This document shows, piece by piece, positions 1 through 9,321 of a stretch of 64,000 nucleotides of DNA (positions within the stretch are counted from its first letter, which is position 1; each line of letters begins with the position of its first letter). Origin of the DNA: Streptomyces xylophagus (lineage in GTDB: Bacteria > Actinomycetota > Actinomycetes > Streptomycetales > Streptomycetaceae); assembly GCF_000716435.1 (NCBI RefSeq), contig NZ_JNWO01000007.1:744001-808000 (forward strand), in the 5' to 3' direction. A program made the position numbers and the translations under genes. A model generated the notes under the pieces. That model saw only the letters and a list, made by a program, of their open reading frames with translations. It had not been told where the DNA came from and searched no databases.

Positions 1-455
1 TGGACCTCGGCGTTGATCGCCTTCAACAGGTCGGTCCTGCTCGCCAGCACGGCCAGGCCCGCGTAGTCGTCGGCGTCGACGCGGTCGTTGCGGAACACCT
101 CGGCGTGGGTGTTGGCGACCGCGCTGGCCACCGTCACCGGGCCGATCCGGCGGACCATGTCCACGGACTGGGGCGGGAGTTGGACCGGCGGGGTCTGGTT
201 GGGGATCGGCACCGCCTGGAGCATGTTGGTGCCGAGCGCGGAGAGTTGGTTCATCAGCGCCTTCTGGCTGGACGCCGGGATGCCGGTGACCACGATCATC
301 GTGGCGATGCCGATCGAGATGCCCAGCGCGGACAGCGCCGCCCGCACCTTGCGGGTGTGGATGCCGAGCAGGCCGAGGCGCAGGATGTCGAGGGGGGCCA
401 GCCGCACCGGCCTGGTGTCGGCGACGGCGAGTGCCTTCGGTGTGGTGAGGGTCAT
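1..455 (-). CDS. MacB/FtsX-type ABC transporter permease, N-terminal part only
   Basis: The gene starts at the ATG at 453-455, overlapping the stop of the ATPase gene (ATGA), and runs off the left edge, so about 151 residues are visible. The N-terminus is cytosolic, followed by a hydrophobic stretch near residues 38-60 that begins after the motif [16 protein letters not shown], typical of the first membrane helix of MacB-like permeases. The following extracytoplasmic part contains the expected [10 protein letters not shown] segment of the MacB periplasmic-core domain. It should form the membrane pore energised by the adjoining ATPase. The C-terminal three helices lie outside the window. Family is clear; substrate is unknown. 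Confidence 0.85.
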   Translation of the reverse strand, partial: MTLTTPKALAVADTRPVRLAPLDILRLGLLGIHTRKVRAALSALGISIGIATMIVVTGIPASSQKALMNQLSALGTNMLQAVPIPNQTPPVQLPPQSVDMVRRIGPVTVASAVANTHAEVFRNDRVDADDYAGLAVLASRTDLLKAINAEV

Positions 456-1240
456 GGCCGGTGTTCCCCGTGGGTGTCGGTGAGGGTGTCTCTGCGGATG
501 GCGAGGGTGTCGTCGGTGAGTTCGGCGACGCTCATGGACACCGTGTCCTCGCCGAGGCCGTCGGTACGGATGTCGGCGACCAGTCGGCCGTCCAGGATCT
601 CCACTCTGCGGGGCAGCCTTTGGGCGATGTCCCGGTCGTGGGTGATGAGCGCGATGGTGGTGCCCTCGTCGTTCAGCGCGGTCAACAGGTCCAGTACGGC
701 ACGGCCGTTGACGGTGTCCAGGGCACCGGTGGGCTCGTCCGCGAGGACCAGGGCCGGGCGGTTGACCAACGCGCGGGCGATGGCCACGCGTTGCCGTTCA
801 CCGCCGGACAGTTGGTTCGGCAGATGCCGGGCGCGACGCTCAAGGCCGACCCGGGCCAGCGCCTCGCGGGCCAGCGGTTGGCGTAGGCGGCGCGGAACTC
901 CGGCGTAGAGCAGGCCTGTTGCGACGTTCTCGGCGGCGGTCAGTCCGTCGGTGAGGTGGAACTGCTGGAAGACGAAGCCGAGTTGGCGTCCGCGCAGTGC
1001 GGAGAGGCGGCGGTCGGAGAGGGTCGCGACGTCGTGGCCGCCGATCTCCACGGTGCCGCTGGTCGGCCGGTCCAGGGTGCCCATGATGTTGAGCAGGGTC
1101 GACTTGCCGGACCCGGACGGGCCGACGATGGCGAGGAGTTCGCCCTCCTCGATGGCGAGCGAGACACCGTCCAGGGCCTTCACGCCGCCCGGGTACGCCA
1201 TGCCCGCGTTGATCACGGCCAGTACCGGTCGGGTCTTCAC
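452..1240 (-). CDS. ABC transporter ATP-binding protein, MacB/LolD type
   Basis: A 262-residue ATPase with Walker [10 protein letters not shown] at residues 40-48, signature LSGGERQ at 144-150 and Walker B LVLADEP at 164-170, followed by the D-loop and the H-loop (LITHD). The layout and the GTLDRPTSG segment after Walker A are those of the MacB/LolD subfamily, which powers tripartite or mechanotransmission export. The GTG start at 1240 overlaps the stop of the membrane fusion gene, and its own stop overlaps the permease start, so the three are translationally coupled. It probably drives export of a peptide, lipid or antibiotic; the substrate cannot be read from the sequence. Confidence 0.93.
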   Translation of the reverse strand: MKTRPVLAVINAGMAYPGGVKALDGVSLAIEEGELLAIVGPSGSGKSTLLNIMGTLDRPTSGTVEIGGHDVATLSDRRLSALRGRQLGFVFQQFHLTDGLTAAENVATGLLYAGVPRRLRQPLAREALARVGLERRARHLPNQLSGGERQRVAIARALVNRPALVLADEPTGALDTVNGRAVLDLLTALNDEGTTIALITHDRDIAQRLPRRVEILDGRLVADIRTDGLGEDTVSMSVAELTDDTLAIRRDTLTDTHGEHRP

Positions 1241-2511
1241 GAGGTGGTCACCACCTTCAGACCGGCCGTGACACCGGTGCCGCTGACCTCCACCAGCCCC
1301 TTGGCGAACATCCCGGTCCGCACCGCGATCAGCCGGCCGCCGGGCAGTTGGACGGCGTAACCGCCCTCGCTCAGCGCCAACAGCGCGCCGACCGGTACCG
1401 CGAGCACGCCCTTGCGGGTCTCCGAGGTGAACGCCACCTGCACCGACGCGGAGGTCAGTTTCCGTACCGCTCCGGTGTCGCGCACCGAGACGGTGACCGT
1501 GAGTTGGGCGGGCGCCCCGCCGCCGGTGCCGGAGTCGGTGCTGTCGGTGGCGGCGGTACCGACCACGTCGACGGTCCCCTGGACGGTGGAGTTGTCCGGC
1601 AGGGTCACCGTCACCCGGTCGCCCCGGCTCATCGTGCCGACCTGGCTCGCGTCCACCGGTACCGACACCTTCTTGGTGGTCGAACTCACCGTCATCAGGC
1701 TGCCGTTGGCGTCGTCACCGATCTGGGCCTGCACCGCGCCGACCCGCACCTCACCGGTCTGCACCGTGACGTCCCCGATGCCGAGCACTCCGGTGGCGGG
1801 CATCCCGACGTGGGCCTGCCAGCGCCCGATCGCGGCGACGAGGTCGGCGGTGAGCACTCCGTCGCCCTCCTTCACCCGGACCGAGGTCGCGGTGGGCGTC
1901 GGTGTCGGGCTCGGGGAGGGGGCGGCCGTATCGCCCGCCTTGCCGGACGGCGCAGACGCGCTGTCGTCGGTCGTGCCGGTGGACTGCGTGGCGGCCGGGT
2001 GCTGAGTGACCCAGGTACCGACCGCCGGTTGCGGCCCGATGTCGTAGCCGAGCTTCTCGAGGTTGTCGGCGATCACCCGGACGTCGGGGCCGGTGGTGCC
2101 CCTGGCGTCGAGTGTGCGGTAGAGGGGGGTGCCGCCGTAGAACACCGGGACCGGGACGTTGTCCACCTTGTACAGGGTGCGGCCCCGGGACACTCTCGCC
2201 CCGGGTGCGGGCAGCCAGGTGACGAGGCCGGGCCTGGCGCCCTTGACCGGGGCCGCCTTGCTGTAGCCGAGGGTGCCGCTCAGGGTCTGGGCGTTGGACA
2301 GGTTCGTCCGGGTCACCGTCGCGGTGCCGACCCGTGCCGAGTCGGTGGCCGTCGTGCTGGGTTTCGCGGTGCCGTCCTGCCATACGGTGACGCCGAGCGC
2401 GGTCGCCGTGACGCCGGCCAGTGCCACGGCGCCGATCCGCAGCCGGCGCCTTCCGCGCCGGGGACGGGGGCCGTCGAGGTCGTCGCCGTCCGGGGCGGCG
2501 GGCCGCGTCAC
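1237..2511 (-). CDS. membrane fusion (HlyD-like) protein with peptidoglycan-binding domain
   Basis: The 424-residue protein has one N-terminal membrane anchor (about residues 27-45, after an Arg-rich cytosolic stretch), a biotinyl-lipoyl-like segment ([16 protein letters not shown]), a peptidoglycan-binding-1 type region around [15 protein letters not shown], a Pro/Thr/Ser-rich insertion, and a C-terminal beta-barrel region ([20 protein letters not shown]). This is the usual build of actinobacterial adaptor subunits that accompany MacB-like transporters. The GTG at 2509-2511 is preferred because it overlaps the stop of the lipoprotein gene and places the anchor near the N-terminus; the reading frame stays open further upstream but there runs antiparallel to a better gene frame. 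Confidence 0.88.
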   Translation of the reverse strand: MTRPAAPDGDDLDGPRPRRGRRRLRIGAVALAGVTATALGVTVWQDGTAKPSTTATDSARVGTATVTRTNLSNAQTLSGTLGYSKAAPVKGARPGLVTWLPAPGARVSRGRTLYKVDNVPVPVFYGGTPLYRTLDARGTTGPDVRVIADNLEKLGYDIGPQPAVGTWVTQHPAATQSTGTTDDSASAPSGKAGDTAAPSPSPTPTPTATSVRVKEGDGVLTADLVAAIGRWQAHVGMPATGVLGIGDVTVQTGEVRVGAVQAQIGDDANGSLMTVSSTTKKVSVPVDASQVGTMSRGDRVTVTLPDNSTVQGTVDVVGTAATDSTDSGTGGGAPAQLTVTVSVRDTGAVRKLTSASVQVAFTSETRKGVLAVPVGALLALSEGGYAVQLPGGRLIAVRTGMFAKGLVEVSGTGVTAGLKVVTTS

Positions 2512-3083
2512 CGGTATGCCTTCAGCGTGCAGCGCCTGTCTAGGTCGGCCTGCTCGGACTCGCTCAGGGTCACGGGTCCGTCGTAGTTCCAGCCGGAGCC
2601 GTCGGGCAGCCCCTTGACCTTGAGGCCGCCGGCGTTGAGACACCGGACGTATTCGCGGAAGTCGTCGAGGTAGTGCGGGTTCGTGGCCGGGTCCAACTCC
2701 GGTGGTTGGAGGGGCTTCTTCGAGAGGCAGGCCTTGTAGGCGGCGTCCTTGGTGGAACCGCCCCCGGGGAACCACTGACTTGAGCCCGGCTTGTACCCGC
2801 CGGGGACACCGTGATCGCGCAGACAGTTGAGATAGATGCCGTTCAGCCGCGCCTCCTCCGCCGGAGACGTGTCCAGCCTCAGTTGGGGACGGCCCGATTC
2901 GGGGCTCGCGTCCGGCGTCGGCGAGCCGCTCGCACTCGGAGTGACGATCGAGGCGACGCCCTTGTCCTGCTTGTCCTTGGACTCGGTGTGTCCGCCGCCG
3001 CACGCGGCGAGCAGGGCGAGGGCCGCCGCCGCGCCGAGGCCGGTGAGGGCGGCGGACCGCCGTCGATGAGTGAGGTTCGACAT
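2508..3083 (-). CDS. small secreted lipoprotein, first gene of the ABC operon
   Basis: A 191-residue protein with a clear lipoprotein signal: Arg-rich n-region, hydrophobic core and lipobox LLAAC with Cys near residue 28, then a Gly/Lys/Asp-rich spacer. The mature part has paired Cys motifs (NCLRDHGVPGGY and RCLNAGGLKVKG), a pattern common in uncharacterised actinobacterial lipoproteins that precede efflux operons. It is probably anchored on the outer face of the membrane beside the transporter. It is the promoter-proximal gene, divergent from the response regulator. No enzymatic motif is seen; function unknown. Confidence 0.8.
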   Translation of the reverse strand: MSNLTHRRRSAALTGLGAAAALALLAACGGGHTESKDKQDKGVASIVTPSASGSPTPDASPESGRPQLRLDTSPAEEARLNGIYLNCLRDHGVPGGYKPGSSQWFPGGGSTKDAAYKACLSKKPLQPPELDPATNPHYLDDFREYVRCLNAGGLKVKGLPDGSGWNYDGPVTLSESEQADLDRRCTLKAYR

Positions 3084-3116
3084 GGCGGCACCGTGGCCGG
3101 AGGATATGAAGATCCT

Positions 3117-3134
3117 GTCAGACCGCCGTCAGAC
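3117..3134. promoter_or_regulatory. candidate response-regulator box, direct repeat with 11-bp period
   Basis: GTCAGAC occurs at 3117-3123 and again at 3128-3134, exactly one helical turn apart, followed by an inverted copy (GTCTG at 3139-3143). Two direct half-sites 11 bp apart are the typical target of OmpR/PhoB-type dimers. The site lies in the 91-bp gap between the lipoprotein gene and the divergent response regulator, so it could serve both promoters. Role is inferred. Confidence 0.5.
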
Positions 3135-3174
3135 TTCTGTCTGGTGTCGCGGCGCCGACCTTAGGGTGAGCCGC

Positions 3175-3876
3175 GTGAACGCATATGTCCTGGTGGCCGA
3201 GGACGACGTCAAACAGGCCGAGGTGATCCGCCGCTATCTCACCAGCGAGGGCCACTCCTCCCTGATCGTCCACGACGGGCGCGCGGCGATCGACGAGGTG
3301 CGGCGCCGGCAGCCGGATCTGCTCGTGCTCGACGTGATGATGCCTCTGGTCGACGGGCTGGACGTGTGCCGTGTGCTGCGCCGGGAGTGCGATGTGCCGG
3401 TGCTGATGCTCACCGCCCGCAGCAGGGAGGAGGATCTGCTGCTGGGCCTGGACCTGGGCGCCGACGACTACATGACGAAGCCTTACAGCCCAAGGGAGTT
3501 GATGGCCCGCATACGCACCCTGCTGCGGCGGACACGCGCCGGGACGGCGGCCCCTGACGATCCCGTGCTGCGGATCGGCGCCATCGCCATCGACCCGGTC
3601 CGCCGTACGGTCGCCCTCGACGGACGCCAAGTGGTGTGCACGCCCGGGGAGTTCGAGATCCTCGCGGCGATGGCCGCCGAACCGGAACGGGTCTTCACCC
3701 GCCGCCAACTGCTCGCCCTGACCCGTGGGTTCGACCGTTACATCACCGAGCGCACGATCGACGTCCACGTCCTCAACCTGCGCAAGAAGATAGAGGCCGT
3801 CCCGCGCCGGCCGGCCTATCTGCAGACCGTGTACGGCGTCGGCTACAAGATCGTGGACGGCAGCCGTGCGCGCTGA
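3175..3876 (+). CDS. two-component response regulator, OmpR/PhoB family
   Basis: A 233-residue regulator with a receiver domain (acidic pair near residues 9-11, phospho-acceptor Asp53 in LVLDVMMP, and the Lys of DDYMTKP) and a C-terminal winged-helix DNA-binding domain ending in the usual TVYGVGYK. The GTG at 3175 is chosen because it gives a receiver domain of normal length; GTG 3166 is possible. The kinase gene overlaps its 3' end. Divergence from the MacB-like operon suggests that it controls that transporter, probably through the 11-bp repeat just upstream, as is common for efflux pumps with an adjacent sensor. Confidence 0.92.
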   Translation: MNAYVLVAEDDVKQAEVIRRYLTSEGHSSLIVHDGRAAIDEVRRRQPDLLVLDVMMPLVDGLDVCRVLRRECDVPVLMLTARSREEDLLLGLDLGADDYMTKPYSPRELMARIRTLLRRTRAGTAAPDDPVLRIGAIAIDPVRRTVALDGRQVVCTPGEFEILAAMAAEPERVFTRRQLLALTRGFDRYITERTIDVHVLNLRKKIEAVPRRPAYLQTVYGVGYKIVDGSRAR

Positions 3877-5626
3877 AGTGCCGCTGCGCAGAAGCCTGTT
3901 GGTCCGGTTGCTCGCGACCTCCGTGATGATCGCCGTCTGCTCGGTCGCGGCCACCGCCTGGCTGGCGGCGCGCACCACCAGCAGCGCGATCCAGCAGGAG
4001 CAGGGTCAACTCCTGTCGTCCGACACGGAGATCTACGACACGGTGGTCGGCTACGCGGCCGTCCATCCGGACTGGAACGGCGTCGCCCCCACCCTGCGCC
4101 GGCTCGCCGAACGCACCGGCCGCCGCATCACCCTGACCACGCAGAGCCGCCGTACGATCGCCGCGTCGTCCGCGAGCACCTCCGCTCTGCCCACCCGGGC
4201 GTCGGCGGTCGTCGACCCTCTGCACACCGATCCGGCCCTGCTGTCGGGCGGTGAGACGGACCGGATCGACCCGCGTGCCGTCGGCCCGTACCGGCTGACC
4301 GCCGCCGAGCGGAAGAACCTGCGCCTGTGGGCGGGCAAGATCCTCGCCTGTCTGCGCGCCACGACCGGTGCCGCCACCCTCACCGAGGAGCCGAGCGGTC
4401 GCCCTGTCATCAAGCTCCCCGACAGCGCCCTGGACGGGTCCTTCGTGGACCAGGGCTGCGGTCTCGACCAGCTCGGCGTGCCCGTCCACACCGAGCTCGG
4501 GCCGCTGAACCGGCTGACCGGCATGGTCAACGACTGCCTGGAGCGCGAGAAGCAGCCCCTCGTGAAGTTCGGCATGGACTTCGTCATCCGCACGAAGGGC
4601 GACGCCCAGCTCGCCCGGACCTGCCTGGACACCGCCCGCCGCGACCAGCTCACGCCTTATGTGGCACCGGCCGCGCTGCTGTACGTCACCACTCCGGCCG
4701 GAACGGTCGTCGCCCCCGCCTTCCACCTGTCCTCCGCCAACACCGCCCGCCTCGCCGGTGTCGCCGGGCTGGTGCTGCTGGTCACCGTGGCCGTCACCGT
4801 CGTGGTCGGCACCCGGCTCGTCCGGCCGCTGCGCGCGCTCGCCGACGCGGCCCGCCGTCCGGTGGAGGAACACCAGCGGGTGCCGGTGACCACCAACGAC
4901 GAGATCGGGTTTCTCGCCGCCGCCTTCAACGACCTCTCCCAGCGCCGTGAACGCGTGGAGGGCCAGCGCAAGGCGATGGTCAGCGATGTCGCCCACGAAC
5001 TGCGCACCCCGCTGAGCACCATCCGCGGCTGGCTCGAGGCGGTGCAGGACGGCATCGCCACCTCCGACCAGGCTCTCGTCGACTCCCTGCTCGAAGAGGC
5101 GCTGCTGCTCCAGCACATCGTCGACGACCTCCAGGATCTCGCGGAGGCCGACGCGGGCCAGCTGCGCATCCACCCCGAACCCCTGCGCGTACGCGACCTC
5201 CTCGACCACGTCACCACCGTCCACCACGGCCGCGCCGAGACCGCGGGCGTGGCCCTCACCACCCGGACCGACGGCGACCTGGAACTGACCGGCGACCCCG
5301 TGCGGCTGCGGCAGGTCGTCGGCAACCTGGTGTCCAACGCGCTACGGCACACCCCGCCCGGCGGCAGCGTCACCCTGCGGGCGCGGCGGGCCGGGGACGA
5401 GGTGACGATCGAGGTCGCCGACACGGGGACCGGTATCCCGGCCGAGGATCTGCCCCGGGTCTTCGACCGGTTCTGGCGGGCCGAGAAGTCCCGCAGCCGG
5501 CGCACCGGCGGCAGCGGTCTCGGGCTCGCCATCGTGCGCCGGCTCACCGAGGCGCACGGCGGGACGGTGACGGTGGCCAGCACCGTCGGCGCCGGCACGG
5601 TCTTCACCGTCCGCCTTCCCGGGTGA
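3866..5626 (+). CDS. two-component sensor histidine kinase with large extracytoplasmic domain
   Basis: A 586-residue kinase: membrane helix at about 11-34, an extracytoplasmic sensor of some 260 residues with several Cys, second helix at about 295-317, HAMP linker, HisKA with phospho-acceptor His377 in DVAHELRTPLS, and HATPase boxes NLVSNALRHTP, DTGTGIP (Asp519) and GSGLGLAIV. The GTG start lies inside the end of the regulator gene, so the pair is co-translated. The unusually long sensor domain shows no familiar fold by eye. It should phosphorylate the upstream regulator in response to an extracellular or envelope signal. Confidence 0.92.
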   Translation: MRAEVPLRRSLLVRLLATSVMIAVCSVAATAWLAARTTSSAIQQEQGQLLSSDTEIYDTVVGYAAVHPDWNGVAPTLRRLAERTGRRITLTTQSRRTIAASSASTSALPTRASAVVDPLHTDPALLSGGETDRIDPRAVGPYRLTAAERKNLRLWAGKILACLRATTGAATLTEEPSGRPVIKLPDSALDGSFVDQGCGLDQLGVPVHTELGPLNRLTGMVNDCLEREKQPLVKFGMDFVIRTKGDAQLARTCLDTARRDQLTPYVAPAALLYVTTPAGTVVAPAFHLSSANTARLAGVAGLVLLVTVAVTVVVGTRLVRPLRALADAARRPVEEHQRVPVTTNDEIGFLAAAFNDLSQRRERVEGQRKAMVSDVAHELRTPLSTIRGWLEAVQDGIATSDQALVDSLLEEALLLQHIVDDLQDLAEADAGQLRIHPEPLRVRDLLDHVTTVHHGRAETAGVALTTRTDGDLELTGDPVRLRQVVGNLVSNALRHTPPGGSVTLRARRAGDEVTIEVADTGTGIPAEDLPRVFDRFWRAEKSRSRRTGGSGLGLAIVRRLTEAHGGTVTVASTVGAGTVFTVRLPG

Positions 5627-5627
5627 G

Positions 5628-6686
5628 CTACTCGGCAGCCGGTGGCAGACGCATCCCGATGAGGTCCGGCGGGACCGGGGTGTCCGGGCGGAAGAACGGT
5701 TCCGAGGGTCCGTCCTGGGCGTTCGCGGGGGCGTCGGTGAGCCGGAACCGGTCACGCAGCCGGCCGTAGAAGTCGGTGGGGCGCAGCCGGATGAGGCGGA
5801 CGCGCTGCGGGGCGCGGAAGACGCCGATCCAGTCGCCGGGGTCCAGGACTCCGCGCAGCTGGCCGTCGACGCTGACGGCGGCCTGCCCGGAGTGGGGCAG
5901 GACGCGCAGGCCGATCGGTTCGTCGGGGGCGGCGATCACACTGCGGTTGAACGTCATGTGCGGGGCGATCGGAGTGAAGACGAGGGCGTCCATGTGGGGC
6001 GAGAGGACGGGCCCTCCGGCGGCGAAGCTGTAGGCCGTGGACCCGGTGGGGGTGGCGACGACCAGGGCGTCGGCCGAGTAGGTCGCCAGCAGCCGTCCGG
6101 CCAGGTAGACGCCGACGCCGACCTGCCGGTCGCGGGCCAGTTTCTCCAGGACGACGTCGTTGACCGCGATGACGTCCAGCGCGCAGCCCCACCCGCCGCC
6201 TTCCGTGGTCTCCGGCCGGACCTGCGGCGGCGGCAGCGCGGGACCCCGCCCGTAGCGCAGCAGGGCCTCCATCTCCTCGGGGATGTCCAGGGGGCGGGAG
6301 GCGCGCATGGTCAGCGTCATGCGTTCCTCCACGATGGCCCGGCCCTCGTGCACGGCGTCGAGGGCATCGCCGATGTCGCAGGCCGGGACCTCGGTGAGGA
6401 AGCCGACCTTGCCCAGGTCGACGCCGAGCACGTCGGCCCCGCTCTTGACGGCGATACGGGCGCCGCGCAGGAAGGTGCCGTCGCCGCCGAGGGTGACGAC
6501 GAGGTCGGGGTTGCCCGCGGCCTCGGCCTCCTCGCGTCCCGTACGGCGGTGGTGGTCCTTGGCCCACACGTCGATCTCCGTACAGCGGACGCCGTGTGCC
6601 TCGCTCCAGGCGTGCACGGCACCCGCCGCGTCCCGGGCGGTCTCGCGTCCCAGGTGGACGACGAGACCGATACGACGTACGGGCAT
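5628..6686 (-). CDS. nadK: NAD kinase
   Basis: A 352-residue ATP-NAD kinase, which phosphorylates NAD to NADP. The phosphate-binding motif GGDGTFLR is at about residues 67-74, the NDVVLEK segment carries the Asn-Asp pair that binds NAD, and ATPTGSTAYSFAAGGP is the strongly conserved C-terminal signature. It is longer than the usual 290-310 residues owing to an insertion around EEMEALLRYGRGPALPPP and a C-terminal tail. The ATG at 6686 is preferred over 6698 because GGAGGA lies 5 nt upstream. It is convergent with the kinase gene, whose stop lies one base away. Streptomyces often carry two NAD kinases; which paralogue this is cannot be said. Confidence 0.93.
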   Translation of the reverse strand: MPVRRIGLVVHLGRETARDAAGAVHAWSEAHGVRCTEIDVWAKDHHRRTGREEAEAAGNPDLVVTLGGDGTFLRGARIAVKSGADVLGVDLGKVGFLTEVPACDIGDALDAVHEGRAIVEERMTLTMRASRPLDIPEEMEALLRYGRGPALPPPQVRPETTEGGGWGCALDVIAVNDVVLEKLARDRQVGVGVYLAGRLLATYSADALVVATPTGSTAYSFAAGGPVLSPHMDALVFTPIAPHMTFNRSVIAAPDEPIGLRVLPHSGQAAVSVDGQLRGVLDPGDWIGVFRAPQRVRLIRLRPTDFYGRLRDRFRLTDAPANAQDGPSEPFFRPDTPVPPDLIGMRLPPAAE

Positions 6687-6882
6687 GGGGTCCTCCATGG
6701 AGTGCGGTCAGGGGCGCGGGGGGTTCGGGCAGGGCGTTCGTCCGGCGGGACCGGGCTGAGCACGATCTTCCCGCGTGTGTGCCGTCGCCACACCTGTCGC
6801 TAGGCCTCCTGGACCTGATCCGGCGGGCACACCTCGCTGAGATCATGTCCGCTCCCGACGCCGTGCGGAGCGCGTCCGGGCG

Positions 6883-7731
6883 TTACGAGTTCGCGTTCGC
6901 CCCGGCCTTCTTCGGCTCGGTGGCCATCGCCTTCAGCGTCTCGAAGGCGGCCGCCGTCGGACTGGCCGGTTCGGCCTGATAGACGACGAGTTGCTGATGC
7001 GGGGCGCCGTTGACCGTGAACGCGGCGAACGCGATGTGCAGGTCTCCGACGTCCGGGTGCCTGAGGTGTTTGCCTTCCTGGGACTTGCTCTTGACGTCGT
7101 GCAGCTGCCAGATCCCGGCGAACTCCTCGCTGTCCGTGGACAGTTCCTCGACGACCTCGGCGATACGGGGGGATTCGGGATCGTGGCCGTAGGCGGCCCT
7201 GAGTTCGGCGACACAGGAATGCGCGGCCCGCTCCCATTCCTGGTAGAACTCACGCCCCGCCGGGTCGACGAACACATTGCGGGCGAGGTTGTCGAACGCG
7301 CCGAATCCGCTGTGCAGCGCCGTGGCAAGGGAGTTGCCCGCGAGGATGTCGAGGGCGGGGCCGAGGACGAACGCCGGGGTGTGCTGCCAGCCGTCCATCA
7401 GCTGGAGCAACTGCGGGCTGATGTCCGCCTGCCCCCGGTCGTGCGGGCGCTGGGAGGGCGCCAGGCAGAGGCGGTTGAGGTGGTCGGCGGACTCCGCGTC
7501 CAGCTTCAGCGCCTGCGCCACGGCCTCCAGGACCTGCGGGGACGGGCTGTTCTCGCGTCCCTGCTCCAGCCTGATGTAGTAGTCGGAACTGACTCCGGCG
7601 AGCAGCGCGACTTCCTCCCTGCGCAGCCCCGGCACCCGGCGTCGGCCGTATTCGGGAAGACCGACGTCCTGGGGCTTGAGAGCCTCGCGGCGGGCCCGGA
7701 GGAAATCACCCAAAGGGGTCCCATTGCTCAT
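6883..7731 (-). CDS. XRE-family regulator with MmyB-like ligand-binding domain
   Basis: 282 residues: an N-terminal helix-turn-helix (about 13-75; RRVPGLRREEVALLAGVSSDYYIRLEQGR is spread over the recognition region) and a C-terminal PAS-like MmyB domain containing the typical WQHTPAFVLGPALDILAGN and the later VGDLHIAFAAF segments. Such proteins are actinobacterial repressors or activators that often flank dehydrogenases or hydrolases they control. It is divergent from the amidase gene with 83 bp between starts, so the amidase is the likely target. A paralogue sits at 10.9 kb. Confidence 0.92.
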   Translation of the reverse strand: MSNGTPLGDFLRARREALKPQDVGLPEYGRRRVPGLRREEVALLAGVSSDYYIRLEQGRENSPSPQVLEAVAQALKLDAESADHLNRLCLAPSQRPHDRGQADISPQLLQLMDGWQHTPAFVLGPALDILAGNSLATALHSGFGAFDNLARNVFVDPAGREFYQEWERAAHSCVAELRAAYGHDPESPRIAEVVEELSTDSEEFAGIWQLHDVKSKSQEGKHLRHPDVGDLHIAFAAFTVNGAPHQQLVVYQAEPASPTAAAFETLKAMATEPKKAGANANS

Positions 7732-7814
7732 GCGGCAAGACTACCCGGGGCATCAATCCCGTTGCGCGAAGCGGTATTTCATGGCCTGTTCCGGAGGCCG
7801 GTACGTTCGGTTTC

Positions 7815-9266
7815 ATGGAGTGGAACTCACAGTCGGCCGAAGAACTCGCCGCCGCCCTGCGCGCCGGTGAAGTGACCTCGGTGGAACTGACCGACGAGGC
7901 GATCACCCGCATCGAGCGGGACGACAAGGCGATCAACGCGATCTGCGTCCCCGACTTCGACCGCGCGCGGGCCGCCGCACACGATGCCGACCGGGCACGC
8001 GCCCGCGGCGAGGACCGGCCGCTGCTCGGCATTCCGGTGACGGTCAAGGAGTCCTTCAACATCGCGGGGCTGCCCACGACTTGGGGCATGCCGCAGCACC
8101 GGGACTACATGCCGGCCGAGGACGCGGTGCAGGTGTCCCGGCTCAGGGCGGCGGGCGCGGTGGTGCTCGGCAAGACCAACGTGCCCTTGGGACTGCAGGA
8201 CGTGCAGAGCTTCAACGAGATCTACGGCACCACCAACAACCCCTGGGATCACGGCCGTACGGCGGGTGGCTCCTCCGGCGGATCGGCGGCGGCCCTGGCG
8301 TGCGGGTTCGGCGCGCTGTCGATCGGCTCCGACATCGGCGGTTCGCTGCGCACCCCCGCGCACTTCTGCGGCGTCTACGCCCACAAGCCGACGCTCGAAC
8401 TGGTGGCGCCCCGCGGCTCGGTGCCGCCCACCGTGCCGGCCTGGCCGGTCGCCTCCGACCTCGCCGTCGTCGGTCCGATGGCACGCACCGCCCGCGACCT
8501 CACGCTCCTGCTCGACGTCATGGCCGGACCGGATCCGCTGACGCTCGGTGTGGCGTACGAGTTGAGGCTGCAGCCCGCGCGCCACGAGCGGCTCGGCGAC
8601 TTCCGGGTGCTGGTCCTCGACGAGCACCCGTTCATTCCGACCGGGTCCGCCGTGCGGGCGGGTGTGCAACGCGTGGCCGACGCGCTGGCCGACGGCGGCG
8701 CGCGCGTCGAACGGCACAGTCCGCTGCTGCCCAGCATCTCCGAATCGGCGTTGGTCTACACGCAGTTGTGGTTCGCGGGAGTCGGCGCACGTTTTCCCGC
8801 CGAGACCTACGAGCACCTGCGGGGCCTCGCCGCCGGACTGAGCGCGGACGACCGGAGTCTCCATGCGGCGCGGCTACGGGGCCTTGTGTCGAGTCACCGC
8901 GACTGGGCCGAGGCGAACAACCGCCGCGAACTCCACCGCCAGGGCTGGCGTCAGTTCTTCGCCGAGTTCGACGCCGTGGTGTGTCCGATCACGCCCACGC
9001 CCGCGTTCCCGCACGACCACAACCCGGATTCGACCACACGCCTGCTCGACATCGACGGCGTCGCGTACCCGTACCTCGACCAGCTCGTCTGGGCCGGTGT
9101 GGCCACCATGCCCGGTCTGCCCGCCACCGCGGTGCCGACGGGCCTCTCCCCCGAGGGCCTGCCGGTGGGAGTACAGCTCATCGGGCCGATGTTCGAGGAC
9201 CGCACCCCGCTGCGGCTGGCCGAACTGCTCGAGGAGCGGATCGGCGGGTTCCAGGCACCCAAGTAG
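7815..9266 (+). CDS. amidase, amidase-signature family
   Basis: A 483-residue hydrolase with the full amidase signature: Lys78 in VTVKESFN, the Gly/Ser-rich GGSSGGS at 151-157 (cis-Ser near 153) and the nucleophile Ser177 in SDIGGSLR, giving the Ser-cisSer-Lys triad used to hydrolyse amides. The length fits stand-alone amidases rather than GatA, and no GatB or GatC neighbour is present, so tRNA amidotransfer is unlikely. No signal peptide is seen, so it is cytosolic. It is probably regulated by the divergent XRE protein. Substrate unknown. Confidence 0.92.
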   Translation: MEWNSQSAEELAAALRAGEVTSVELTDEAITRIERDDKAINAICVPDFDRARAAAHDADRARARGEDRPLLGIPVTVKESFNIAGLPTTWGMPQHRDYMPAEDAVQVSRLRAAGAVVLGKTNVPLGLQDVQSFNEIYGTTNNPWDHGRTAGGSSGGSAAALACGFGALSIGSDIGGSLRTPAHFCGVYAHKPTLELVAPRGSVPPTVPAWPVASDLAVVGPMARTARDLTLLLDVMAGPDPLTLGVAYELRLQPARHERLGDFRVLVLDEHPFIPTGSAVRAGVQRVADALADGGARVERHSPLLPSISESALVYTQLWFAGVGARFPAETYEHLRGLAAGLSADDRSLHAARLRGLVSSHRDWAEANNRRELHRQGWRQFFAEFDAVVCPITPTPAFPHDHNPDSTTRLLDIDGVAYPYLDQLVWAGVATMPGLPATAVPTGLSPEGLPVGVQLIGPMFEDRTPLRLAELLEERIGGFQAPK

Positions 9267-9321
9267 GGGCGGGCTCGCCAAGGCATGGTTCGGTTGCGTC
9301 CTCGGGTGAGAGGAAGGTCGT

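Noticed and set aside
1237..3003. Longer version of the membrane fusion protein starting near 3003
   Set aside because: The extra part overlaps the lipoprotein gene, which has a proper signal peptide and lipobox; the GTG at 2511 overlaps its stop.
6699..6882. Possible small gene between NAD kinase and the XRE regulator
   Set aside because: Frames here are short or continue as antisense of neighbours, with no start/ribosome-binding pair or recognisable motif.
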